A DNA stretch of 64,000 nucleotides from assembly GCF_902150045.1 (NCBI RefSeq), contig NZ_CABFVU010000004.1, positions 620,001 to 684,000 of the forward strand, read 5' to 3'. The notes beneath the pieces were generated by a model. That model did no database searches. It worked only from the letters and a program-made list of their open reading frames with translations, and was not told the origin of the DNA. This stretch comes from Chitinophaga polysaccharea (lineage in GTDB: Bacteria; Bacteroidota; Bacteroidia; Chitinophagales; Chitinophagaceae). Both the position numbers and the translations under genes were made by a program. This document shows, piece by piece, positions 27,478-37,600 of this stretch. The number at the start of each line of letters is the position of its first letter. Within the stretch, counting starts at the first letter, position 1.

Positions 27478-28044
27478 CTATACCCTTAAAGATCCACGGA
27501 ATCCCCTGGCGGCATAGTAAGATTCTGCACCATTATGATACACAAAAACATGATCATAACGGCGATCGCAGAAGAGCGCCCCGCCAAGTTTTCTGATGGC
27601 AGGAGGCGTTACTATCCAGCTTGACGTTTTCAGGTCAAAGTTGCCAAGTTGCTGTAAGTCCTGGTATTGCGCCTCTGTTAAAAGCTCAATACCCATATCA
27701 GCAGCCATTTGAACGGCACTGTTTTCCGGTTTGTGCTCTTTCCTTGACTCCAGGGCCTCATGGTCGTAACAGATGCTCCTGCGGCCTTTGGGGCTTTCTG
27801 CCGAACAATCGAAGAAAATATATTCGTCCTTATTTTTATCGTAACCCACTACATCCGGTTCTCCACCGGTCAGCTCCATTTCATCAAGCGACCATAGTTT
27901 CGCCGGACTCGCTTCCAGCTTAACCTGCACCTTGGCCCAATCGATCCCTTTATGGCGTTGCCTGTTTTTTTCAAAGCGCGCTTTTAATACGCCGAGTAAT
28001 TCCCGGGACTGTTCGGAGGATAGTTTTCGGTTAGTGTTTTTCAT
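27478..28044 (-). CDS. DUF4256 family protein
   Basis: 188 residues, soluble, covering the whole DUF4256 family: LLGVLKARFEKNRQRHKGID, WAKVQVKLEA, then GGEPDVVGYDKNKDEYIFFD with CSAESPKGRRSICYDHEALE, later LLTEAQYQDLQQLGNFDLKT and the C-terminal GGALFCDRRYDHVFVYHNGA. The family has no established function; the conserved charged Asp/Glu/Arg clusters would suit an enzyme. Convergent with the YbaK-domain gene with a three-base gap and no room for a terminator. Confidence 0.85.
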   Translation of the reverse strand: MKNTNRKLSSEQSRELLGVLKARFEKNRQRHKGIDWAKVQVKLEASPAKLWSLDEMELTGGEPDVVGYDKNKDEYIFFDCSAESPKGRRSICYDHEALESRKEHKPENSAVQMAADMGIELLTEAQYQDLQQLGNFDLKTSSWIVTPPAIRKLGGALFCDRRYDHVFVYHNGAESYYAARGFRGSLRV

Positions 28045-28209
28045 ATGAGTGAATCAGTTTTTCAACTAAAGCAGGAAAACAGTATAAAGCCTGATGAGTA
28101 ATGATTTATTAATCAATTATTAATAATAAAGATAAATATAATGAGATAAAATTTCTCTTTTTGTCTTAACAGATCTTCCCGAAATGAAAATATACAGGTA
28201 GATTTTTAA

Positions 28210-30312
28210 TCAATATTTATGATAGCGATAAAAGGCAAAATTCCGTTCCCGGGGAAGTATAAAAGAAATATTTCCATCTTTAACGGTTGTTGTAAATGTT
28301 TTCCCATTGCCGGCAAGATGGTCAAAGATATATTTCCCTTCTTCTAACCCTGTCAGTTTTATCATACAGGTTGTCTTTTTATTATTTTCCCGGAATACTA
28401 ATACAAAACCTTCTGTGTTGTTGCCGGAGTGGAACGATTGGAATCCTGTCCAGCTGCTGCCGGAAGGTTCCTGCCCAACCGGGAAGATCATTCCTTCATG
28501 CCATTCTTTCCAGTATCGTTTATAAGCGCTGATAAGCGTAGCCGTGGTATAGGCCGCCGCCGGAAGATTTCTCATTTCCATCCAGGCAAGCGGTTGGGCC
28601 GCCATAGTAACAGCAAACAGGTAATCGAATGAGTAGGCGGAAGGGCTTAAACTGTCGTTCACCGGGTATTTATCCGTATTCCTCCATTTATTCAGGAATT
28701 CAATCTGAAGCCGCTGTGGCGGCATATATTTACTTAACATCCAAAGGTTTCTCAGGGTATAATACGGATAGTAATTGGCCCAGTCTGTATACCGGTTTTC
28801 GAGGAAAAGATTGCCGTACTCATAAAAATAATGATACCCGAACCGTCTTCCTGCTGTTACATCCAGGTTAAAAATACCTTCCCCGTTGGTACGGGCTACT
28901 ACGGTGTCCAGCATTTTACGGAAATTGATTTCCGCCTTTTTATCTGCTATTCTTACACCGTCGATCTTCCACATGTGAATACCGTATGTTTTATATTGAT
29001 CAACCAATACAGAGGCATCGTTTTCCCAATATTTAAAGCTGCTGTCTACAGAGGGATTGAACCAGGTAGAGATGATCATGTTTTTTGCTTTTGCCGCGGC
29101 CATTATTTTCCTGAACCCGTCAGGGAACTTTACCGGGTCAGGCAACCAGTAGCCGGGTTTGTGCCAGATATCCTTAAAGCTGCCGCCCTGGAAGGCAGAG
29201 TTGGCACTTTTCCCGCTTTGCCATCCGTCATCCAGCTGGATATGCGTGGTGCCAAGCTTTGCGCCAAGCTGAATTTCATTCAATATGAAAGCCTCATTGA
29301 TGTTTTTGTCCTGCCCGCGGTCGCCCCAGGTATTCTGAAGGATCATATTTTCAGTAATGCCTGCCTGCGGCCTGATGGCCTCCTGGTAGGTTCTGAGCGC
29401 TATATCTGCCCCACTTTCACCATTGCTGAACACACCAGTCACTACGCTGTAGCACCTGGTCCACTCATTGTCATTAATGTCTTTTGCATCTATACCCAAA
29501 CCCGCTATTTTAAAGTCGCCGAATTTCACCGAAAAATCAAAGCCCGGATAGGCCAGCTGCACCCCTGAAACAGGCGCTTCTTTCAGCCAGAACAAACCAT
29601 TTCCTTTTCCTGTTGCTTCCATAAAAAGAAGATTGCCTCTCAGGCGCTGCTCCTGCCGGTAAGCGAGACTTTTATATTCCTGGGTAAGCGTATTGTTCTG
29701 GTCTGTGGCATCAAAAAATTCAACGGATCTGAGTGTCCAGTGCTTTCCCGGTAAGGCCAGGCGGTCCGCTACAATTGCGTTGGCTTCGCCTTCTTTTGAA
29801 GCCCCAACTGATTCAAGATTCTTAATATCGCCGGCGGCTACCACCCGCTGCTGCCATGCTGCTGTATTTCCTTTCAGGTAATAATCGCATGCAATGGCGG
29901 CCGATCCCGGGTATATCCTGAACACCTGTTTTAGCTGAAGACTGTCGTACGAGATCACCAATGAGGCTTCAAGGTGGGCAGCCATTTGCCTGCTGGCTTT
30001 CACGGGAACTACCTTGAAAACCGGATGGGCCGCCCTGGTATGCAGTCCCGGTATAGTAAAGCAGGGCAGGGTGGTGTCCATTGTCCATGTAATGCCCTGT
30101 AATTTGTTGGTTATGGCCAAAGTAGAAAGACCGGCAGGACCGATCAGACAGGTTTTTTTTACCACTTTATTTTCCAGCAGAAGCGTATCTCCTTTCAGGC
30201 TGGCGGCACATCCGTCCGGTATGGTTTGCGCCAATGCCCCACCTGTTGGAAGCAGGCAGTTAAAGGCAAATACCCAAACAGTGAATAGTTTTGTTTGTGT
30301 GATCTTTCTCAT
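28210..30312 (-). CDS. GH36-like alpha-galactosidase, secreted
   Basis: 700 residues with a signal peptide ending near GGALAQ. The N-terminal half is a large beta-sandwich. The catalytic barrel begins near residue 322 (MILQNTWGDRGQDKN) and continues with THIQLDDGWQSGKSANSAF, MIISTWFNPSVDSSF and IHMWKIDGVRIADKK. Asp451 in KID is the likely nucleophile and Asp510 in ENRYTDW a likely acid/base. The C-terminal beta domain ends in ERNFAFYRYHKY. Clan GH-D membership is clear; alpha-galactosidase is the likeliest activity. Its start codon overlaps the stop of the GH63-like gene by one base (TAATG), so the two are translationally coupled. Confidence 0.82.
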   Translation of the reverse strand: MRKITQTKLFTVWVFAFNCLLPTGGALAQTIPDGCAASLKGDTLLLENKVVKKTCLIGPAGLSTLAITNKLQGITWTMDTTLPCFTIPGLHTRAAHPVFKVVPVKASRQMAAHLEASLVISYDSLQLKQVFRIYPGSAAIACDYYLKGNTAAWQQRVVAAGDIKNLESVGASKEGEANAIVADRLALPGKHWTLRSVEFFDATDQNNTLTQEYKSLAYRQEQRLRGNLLFMEATGKGNGLFWLKEAPVSGVQLAYPGFDFSVKFGDFKIAGLGIDAKDINDNEWTRCYSVVTGVFSNGESGADIALRTYQEAIRPQAGITENMILQNTWGDRGQDKNINEAFILNEIQLGAKLGTTHIQLDDGWQSGKSANSAFQGGSFKDIWHKPGYWLPDPVKFPDGFRKIMAAAKAKNMIISTWFNPSVDSSFKYWENDASVLVDQYKTYGIHMWKIDGVRIADKKAEINFRKMLDTVVARTNGEGIFNLDVTAGRRFGYHYFYEYGNLFLENRYTDWANYYPYYTLRNLWMLSKYMPPQRLQIEFLNKWRNTDKYPVNDSLSPSAYSFDYLFAVTMAAQPLAWMEMRNLPAAAYTTATLISAYKRYWKEWHEGMIFPVGQEPSGSSWTGFQSFHSGNNTEGFVLVFRENNKKTTCMIKLTGLEEGKYIFDHLAGNGKTFTTTVKDGNISFILPRERNFAFYRYHKY

Positions 30313-33083
30313 TATTTAGAAGGATTAACCGGAGAAATTACCAGCTTGCCGCTTTTATTGGTAGCGGGAAGGCTGAGCTGAAGCACTCCTTTTTGTAAAC
30401 GTTTGATGGTAACAGGCTGGCCGTTAAACTGAGCCTGGTAATCGAAGCCGGGATTCATCCCGGCCAGCATGGCGCGTTTATGCGGACGGGTGGCTTCATC
30501 AAACGAAATATCCGCTTCATACGAAGTATGATCTTTACTGAATGATTGCCTGTTGATCCATATTTCAAAGCCCGGTGTAATGGCGCCTGTTTTATAATAC
30601 GCCTCAAACCACGACAATACAGGGGTTGATAACCCGGAGAACTGGTGCCATCCTGCCCCGCGACCGGAAGCAGCGAGGAAATGTTCGAACGTGTAATAAG
30701 AGGCATCGGTTTCTGTTTTATAAACATCCAGGCCTTTTGAAGCAATTTTATAGGCAAGATCACATCTGTCCATGTCCAGCATGGTTTTCCACACAAACCA
30801 CTGGTGCGGCATCCATACCGCCCCGTTCCAGTAGCCGTCTATACGGTAATAAGGAGCCGACTGGTCTACTACGGTGATACCGGAGGGGCTCCACATATGT
30901 TTATCTGAAAAGATCTTTTCTGTTAAGATTTCCTGCTGGCTGCCGTTGCATATGCCGGCAATCAGCGGGTAGGCCCCGTCCAGGCCCATATTGAAATTGA
31001 CGCCGGATACAGGATCTTTGTAAAACCCGGTAGGATGACCGCTGCTGTCATGCATCACATAAGAATAGTACCCGCTTTCCGCGTCCCAGGAATTATTTTG
31101 CAGCGCTGCGGTGAATCTTCTGATATCGCCATCGTACTCTTTCAGGTTGGAAAGGCTGTCGAGGGCCATGGCGGCCATTCTCATGATCTTGGCTACCCGG
31201 ATAACATGGGCGGTGGTAACCACCGGGGTGACCCTTTTTTCCAGGCGTTGATCCCTGACAGCTATCTGCGGCGGGTAATCATCCCATCCGCCGGAATTAT
31301 AAAAGTAGTCCCAGGTTTTCAGCAGGTGCGACGACAATACGTCCGTCGTAGAGCTACCATAATGCCCCGCAAGGAATTCATAATATTGTTTCAGTCTTGG
31401 ATAGAAATAACGGAGCAATTTCACTGACTGTGTTTTATTCCATAATTCCAGGAACACATAGATCTGAACGGGCAGGGGAGAGCCGTGATGAATAAAAGCT
31501 GATTGACTTCCCGGTGAGGTTACATAGGCATTGACGCATTCAATGGCAGCGGATGTATTTACCGTTGAAAGTCCCAGCGCAGTAAAGCCAAGATCCCATG
31601 TATACAGGCTGTTCCACCACTTACCCGGGGTAAAGTGTCTTATATATTGATTTTGGGTATAAATGGGATATACCACGTTTGACAGCAAGGTACTTTTCAG
31701 CAGGTTATGGCTGAACAGGTATTTTTTTCCTTCTTCCAGTATTCCTTCTTCTTCCGGTATGGTATCTTCCAATTGGGCGGCAAAATGATTTTTTAGCGGT
31801 GTTCCTTTTTTTAATATAGCTATTGCGCCATCGCGTGTTCCGCAACTGAGCAGTGCCGTGCATGTTTGCGATGCATGTGGCGCCAGTTGTACCGGCCGTA
31901 TAAAAATGTTGGCATAATCGCCTTTCATGTTCCCGTTTAGCACTTTGGACACATGGTTATGTGTTTCGTTACGCAGGAAGATGTCCAGTTCATCATTCTT
32001 AATTTCGCGGATCTTAAATGGTTCAGTATCCCATGTGATTCCATAATACAGCGGTATATCCTGGTATTTGAGCAACAGTGTGCGTGCAGGAAGATCTTCT
32101 TCGGTGACCGGTGTTTTAAGCTGAGGGGAAGGAATAATGGTAAATGGCTTACCGGATAATGCTGTTGTTACAACAATACCATTCAGCAATATATCCCCGC
32201 CGCCAAGCGAGGTAAGGGTCAGATACCGGCTGGTGCTACTGCTTGTTTCAAACGGAATGTCCAGTACAGCAAGACTGTCGCTTGGCCTGAAAATGATCTT
32301 TTGATTAACCAGCCCGGAGAGTTGCACGGCAGATTCTTTCCCGTTCTTTAGCGCGTAAATAAAAAGGAGTCTGGCCTTTCTGACGGAAGGCACAGGAATA
32401 TCATATTCAATTTTGTCGCCCGGCTGCCGGCCAAAACCTTCTCCTATAGCGCGCCCGTTTATAAACCGGGAGTCGCGTATCTCGCCGCGCATCCACCCGT
32501 CGTGCACAAGATCATCCGTTGGTTTTTTAACGGCAAATGACAGCGAACGATAGTCCACTGCATTGTACCACTTCGTGCCTGTACCGTATTTCAGTTGCTG
32601 CATCCCGTAATTTTCAGGATATTCTACAGACGCTACCAGGTTCAGGGAAAGGTTTTGAGGAAGGTCGGTATTGTTAACACAACGCATGGATATCAGCAGG
32701 GAGGAGGTATCAATGAGGGTGTAGGTCACGTCTGTATATACCTGGTCTTTCCACTCCAGCTCATACCGGTAAGTAAAGGAGCTAAGGTCGCTTTTAGTCT
32801 TCCAGGGAAAATAAGAAGATTCGAACCGTACATTTGGTATCAGCTGTTTGTTGCGGTAATAGCCGGGTAATACAGAAAAATCAAACCGCATACCGGATGT
32901 AACATCAGGTATATGGGAGATGCCTGCATAATGTTTTGAATAAGGCCCCCAGGCGGGTAACTGAAGATCGTGATTACCATTCAGCCCGGCGGTATTAAGT
33001 TCAATTGGCTTGTTTACCTGTGCAGCACTGTTGATGGCGGTTAAAAATGCTATGCATAAAATAGACCCTGCTGTTATTTTCAT
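30312..33083 (-). CDS. GH63/MGH1-like glycosidase, secreted
   Basis: 923 residues from the ATG at 33083, which begins a clean signal peptide (MKITAGSILCIAFLTAINSA); an ATG at 33107 would add eight residues. The first ~430 residues are beta-rich. The C-terminal half is an (alpha/alpha)6-type barrel as in GH63 and mannosylglycerate-hydrolase-like enzymes: WWNSLYTWDLGFTALGLSTV, LLKTWDYFYNSGGWDDYPPQ, YRIDGYWNGAVWMPHQWFVW and ASGRGAGWHQFSGLSTPVLS. The Asp in YTWD and the acidic residues of the GGWDDYP segment are candidate catalytic groups. It lies between SusD and the GH36-like enzyme. The exact linkage cut (an alpha-glucosidic or alpha-mannosidic bond in known relatives) is not certain. Confidence 0.72.
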   Translation of the reverse strand: MKITAGSILCIAFLTAINSAAQVNKPIELNTAGLNGNHDLQLPAWGPYSKHYAGISHIPDVTSGMRFDFSVLPGYYRNKQLIPNVRFESSYFPWKTKSDLSSFTYRYELEWKDQVYTDVTYTLIDTSSLLISMRCVNNTDLPQNLSLNLVASVEYPENYGMQQLKYGTGTKWYNAVDYRSLSFAVKKPTDDLVHDGWMRGEIRDSRFINGRAIGEGFGRQPGDKIEYDIPVPSVRKARLLFIYALKNGKESAVQLSGLVNQKIIFRPSDSLAVLDIPFETSSSTSRYLTLTSLGGGDILLNGIVVTTALSGKPFTIIPSPQLKTPVTEEDLPARTLLLKYQDIPLYYGITWDTEPFKIREIKNDELDIFLRNETHNHVSKVLNGNMKGDYANIFIRPVQLAPHASQTCTALLSCGTRDGAIAILKKGTPLKNHFAAQLEDTIPEEEGILEEGKKYLFSHNLLKSTLLSNVVYPIYTQNQYIRHFTPGKWWNSLYTWDLGFTALGLSTVNTSAAIECVNAYVTSPGSQSAFIHHGSPLPVQIYVFLELWNKTQSVKLLRYFYPRLKQYYEFLAGHYGSSTTDVLSSHLLKTWDYFYNSGGWDDYPPQIAVRDQRLEKRVTPVVTTAHVIRVAKIMRMAAMALDSLSNLKEYDGDIRRFTAALQNNSWDAESGYYSYVMHDSSGHPTGFYKDPVSGVNFNMGLDGAYPLIAGICNGSQQEILTEKIFSDKHMWSPSGITVVDQSAPYYRIDGYWNGAVWMPHQWFVWKTMLDMDRCDLAYKIASKGLDVYKTETDASYYTFEHFLAASGRGAGWHQFSGLSTPVLSWFEAYYKTGAITPGFEIWINRQSFSKDHTSYEADISFDEATRPHKRAMLAGMNPGFDYQAQFNGQPVTIKRLQKGVLQLSLPATNKSGKLVISPVNPSK

Positions 33084-33141
33084 CGCGGAAGTTTGGATAA
33101 ACGGCATCAGCTCCCGGGTAGGGAAGCTGATGCCGTTTATA

Positions 33142-34605
33142 TTAGTTGGAGCCCTCGTTCTGGGTGATTTTTGTTTTATTGATATCGATCTGGCTTTGCG
33201 GGATCGGGAAAACCTGGTTTTGCTGGGTAACGGGATTTACCAGGTTGATCTGGGTGGATTTTCCATTGATTACAGCGATAGCGCGATCGGTTCTTACCAG
33301 GTCATACCAGCGGAGGTTCTCAAAGGCAAATTCCACTCTTCTCTCGTGTTCCATGGCCAGCCGGAAAGCCGCCTGGCTGGGAACCTGTGTGGCGGTGAGA
33401 TTACCCAGCCCCGCACGGTTGCGCACATCGTTCAGATAAGTGAAGGCTTCGCCATTGGCTGTATACGCTGCTTCGTTCAGGCATTCTGCATACATCAGTA
33501 TTACGTCTGCATAGCGGATCACAGGAATATTATTCCCGTTGTCATTGGCAATAGCGGGCACGTCAAAATACTTTTTAACGAAGTTCCCGGGGATGGTAAC
33601 GCCGCTTGCATTTACGTAGGAAGTGGCTACGGTTGCCGCTTTACGCTGATCGCCTGCTTCGTATTCATTCACCAGGTCGTCGGTAGGTGCATTATTACCG
33701 CCGCCGCCAAACTGTATCACAGCATTCCCGGAATTTTGCGGCGCAAATGAATTGGGCCATGGATTTCCCAGTCCCACACCACCGGATTTATACTGCACAT
33801 CGAAAATGGCTTCTTTACTGTTTTTATTACTCACTTTAAAGAAATCTGCATACACCGGCAGCAGTGCATACTGGTGCAGGTCGATCACTGATTTCAGCTG
33901 TGTTGCTGCTGCCGCATATTTCTTTTCAGTGAGCAGCACCCGGCCAAGAATAGCTTTGGCGGCACCCTGCGTGGCACGGCCAACGTCTGCCCCGGTATAG
34001 GAAACAGGCAGTACCTGCGCAGCTTCTGTAAGGTCTTTCTCAATCTGTGCATACACATCTGCCTTGGGGTTCCGGCCATACTCATAACCATCATCCGGGT
34101 TAGTGATCTCTTTCAGCACCAGTGGCACATCACCGAAAGTGCGTACAAGGTTGAAATAAAAGAGGGCACGGAGAAATTTGGCTTCTGCTGTATAGCGGGC
34201 TTTCAGTGCATCATCCATTGTAATTGGATCGATGCGCCCCAGGATGGCGTTGCAACGGGCAATAGCGGTATAGCTGTTGCTCCAGCGGTTGTTGATATAT
34301 GGGTTAGTAGTGCGGATATAGAAGCGGTCAAATTCATCCTGGTCGGTTACGGAACCGGAGGCAACAGGAATGGAATTATCAGACCTTATTTCTGCAAAAA
34401 TATAACTGTCAACGCCGTAAGTGCCGCCAGACATAAGCGAGTTATAGGCGCCGTTCAGCGCATTCTTAAAATCTTCCGCTGTCTGGTAAAAATTGCTGGT
34501 AGTGATAGAAGATATTGGCTTCAGGTCCACAAAACCTTTGCCACAGGAAGACAACAAAAAAGTAACTAAAGTTGCCTTGTATATAAAACGGGTACTGAAT
34601 TTCAT
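33142..34605 (-). CDS. SusD/RagB-type glycan-binding lipoprotein
   Basis: 487 residues with a lipoprotein signal; the lipobox ends at Cys21 (VTFLLSSC). SusD hallmarks: FKNALNGAYNSLMSGGTYGV, EAKFLRALFYFNLVRTFGDV, RATQGAAKAILGRVLLTEKK, VIRYADVILMYAECLNEAAY and LAMEHERRVEFAFENLRWYD. It ends IPQSQIDINKTKITQNEG, a common SusD C-terminus. It follows SusC by 31 bases and precedes the GH63-like gene by 58. Confidence 0.94.
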   Translation of the reverse strand: MKFSTRFIYKATLVTFLLSSCGKGFVDLKPISSITTSNFYQTAEDFKNALNGAYNSLMSGGTYGVDSYIFAEIRSDNSIPVASGSVTDQDEFDRFYIRTTNPYINNRWSNSYTAIARCNAILGRIDPITMDDALKARYTAEAKFLRALFYFNLVRTFGDVPLVLKEITNPDDGYEYGRNPKADVYAQIEKDLTEAAQVLPVSYTGADVGRATQGAAKAILGRVLLTEKKYAAAATQLKSVIDLHQYALLPVYADFFKVSNKNSKEAIFDVQYKSGGVGLGNPWPNSFAPQNSGNAVIQFGGGGNNAPTDDLVNEYEAGDQRKAATVATSYVNASGVTIPGNFVKKYFDVPAIANDNGNNIPVIRYADVILMYAECLNEAAYTANGEAFTYLNDVRNRAGLGNLTATQVPSQAAFRLAMEHERRVEFAFENLRWYDLVRTDRAIAVINGKSTQINLVNPVTQQNQVFPIPQSQIDINKTKITQNEGSN

Positions 34606-34636
34606 GAGATGTTAATTTTGTAGTTTAATCTGAACA

Positions 34637-37600
34637 TTAGAAGCCAACGTTGATACCGAAGGTCACTGTTTTTGCCAGTGGATAACTACCATAGTCAACG
34701 CCGCCGGTAAGAGGGCCTTCGTAGTTACTTACTTCAGGATTGAAATTCAAATATTTTGTCCAGGTATAAAGGTTTTGTGCAGAAGCGTATATCCGTACCT
34801 GTTGCAGTTTAAGACGATTGATCACTGACTTTGGCAACTTGTAACCCAGGCTTATATTCTGGATGCGCAGGTAAGAACCATCTTCTACCCAACGGGAAGA
34901 AATGGCGCTGTTGTTACCGGTGGTGCGTGCGTTAGCCCTGGGTTCCGTGCCATTGCCGGGATTGGAGGGCGAGCGCCAGCGGTCCTGCACAATAGCGAGG
35001 TTATTGGCACTGCCTTCCAGGTTATCAAAGAAACGGCGGCTCAGGTTAAGGATCTTTCCACCTTGTGTGCCCTGCAGGGAAATACTGAGGTCGATATTTT
35101 TATAGGAAAAGGTGTTGTTCATGCTGTAAATGAAATCAGGCTGGTTATTACCAATAAGGGTCCTGTCTTTCGCATCAATTTTACCATCTTTATTTACATC
35201 TTCATACTTTACGTCCCCGGGTCTGGTAGTGTTATCATGCGGGTTGGTGTGAAGGTCGGCCTCATCCTGGAATATGCCCAGTTGTTTATAGCCGTAGAAG
35301 CTGCCTATCGGTTGCCCTATCATGGTGATATTTGTTTCACCAACGCCGCTACTGCTCAATATAGGGTCGCCCGTGGGGCCCAGCGCCAGTACTTTATTCC
35401 TGTTGAAGGAAAGGTTAATGTTTGTATTCCAGGTGAAGGCGCCTGTTAAATTATACGTGTTCACACCAAATTCAAATCCCTTGTTGCTTAACCTGCCGAT
35501 GTTTTTATAGGCAGAACCAAATCCTGTGAGCGTGGGTACATTCACAGAAAGCAACAGATCTTTTGTGATACGGTCGTAATAATCAACGGATATAGAGATC
35601 CTGTTTTGCAGCAAACCGATATCGATACCGGCATCCAGTTGCTGGTTACGTTCCCATTTCAGTCCGGGGTTACCGAGTGAGCTGATAGCAAGGCCGGTCA
35701 CCAGGTTGTTGTTAAAGCTGTAGTTGGTAGTACCTACACTTCCCACATACGGGTAATAGGTATTGAAGGAATTGTTCCCGGAAAGGCCATAACTCACACG
35801 CAGTTTAAGTTCCGACAGCAGTAACAGGTTTTTCATAAAGGGCTCTTCTGTAACACGCCAGCCGGCAGAAGCGGCAGGGAAGGTACCAAACCTGTTATCC
35901 GGGCCAAAGATAGAAGACCCGTCCCGGCGAACCGATACATTCAGCAGGTATTTGGTTTTGTAATTATAACCTATCCTTGCAAAGTAAGACACTGTGGCAT
36001 TTTCCGTTTTCTGTGAGCTTACAGATGCCGGCTGCCCTGCAGCATTCAGCGTTTGTACAATATCGTTGGCAAAAGTATTACCGGCTGCATTGGACGACTG
36101 GTACTGCAGTTTGTTAGACTCTGTACCGGCCAGTACTTCCAGGTTATGCACATCGTGGAAAGAGACGTTATAAGTGAGCGTTTGGTTAACAAGCCAGTTA
36201 AGTCCCTGTTCTGAAAATGCGCTTCCCGTTGCGGCTGTAGGCGGTAGTTGCTGGTTCAGCGGCATCTTTGAGGTAGTATAGGCATTCCTGCGGTTCTGGT
36301 ATAGATTTACATTACCGGAGATCCTGTATTTCAGGTTGGGCAGGAATTTATATTCCGCATATACATTGGACAGCAGGTTGGTTTGACTGAAATCGCTGTT
36401 ATATTCGGTAATGTTGGCAACCGGATTGGTGATGCCCGGCAGGTTATACGGCGCCGCCAGGGCTGTTTGAGAGGAATAGCTGCCATCAGGATTGTAAATG
36501 GGTGCCATGGGAATAGCAGAAAGAGCGGCGTTGATGATGCCGTTGTCTGCCCAGTGGCCGTCGGATCTCACTTCCTGTGTTACCCTGTAAGATGGATTGA
36601 TGTTAAATCCTATCCTGAGTTTGGGAGTGGCTTTGATATCCACGTTTGCCCGCAGGGTATAACGGTCCATTGCGGATTTTTTGATAATGCCATCCTGAGT
36701 CAGGTAACCTGCGCTCACAGCGTATTGCACATTTTCAGAGCCGCCCGTGGCAGAGAACTGGTAATTGCTGATAGGCGCTGTACGGAAGATGAGGTCCTGG
36801 AAATTATGATCCGGAAGTGCGGCCACTTTTGCAGGATCATCATAATTAAACCAGTCGAACAGATCCCCGCGCGGATAACGGTAACGCAGGTAATCGGCTG
36901 GTCTTACACTGTTCGGGTCCGACGCCTGTGCGCCGGGTACATTATCGAGGTAGGCATTGTTAGCCGCTTCTTTGGCAAATTCCGCATATTGCTGCGCATT
37001 CAGTACATCCAGTTTTTTGGTCACCTGTTGAAATCCCGAATATACATTCAGGTTCATCTGTGTTTTGCCGGGACGACCTCTTTTGGTAGTAACGAGGATC
37101 ACACCGTTGGAACCGCGGGAACCATAGATCGCTGCTGAGGATGCATCTTTCAATACATCAATTTTTTCAATTTCTTCTGCGTTCAACAGGCCGAAGGCTG
37201 TAGGCGGAACGATGTTACCATCTACTACTATCAGCGGATTGCTGCCTGCAGAGATAGAACCAAAGCCTCTTACCTTAATGGAGGGTGTACTGCCGGGACT
37301 CCCGGAATTCTGCTGTACTACTACGCCGGCTATTTTACCCTGCAGGGCACTGGCCACATTCGATACCGGCATATCGCGGATCTCCTGCATGGGAACAGAA
37401 GCGATGGCGCCGGTAACATTCTGTCTTTTCTGGGTGCCATATCCTACCACCACAACGTCGTTGAGATTACTGGATATAGCCATCAGCGTTACATTAAGTG
37501 TTGTTTTGCCGCCCAGCGCCCGCTCCTGTGGCGCAAACCCGATATAGGTGAATAACAGCGTGTCGTTGACAGACGGGACGTTGAGCGTATAATGACCATC

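Noticed and set aside
28831..29568. 245-codon + strand frame opposite the GH36-like gene
   Set aside because: It lies wholly antisense to a clear enzyme gene and shows no domain. A 246-codon frame at 33010-33750 and a 251-codon frame at 36383-37138 are rejected for the same reason.
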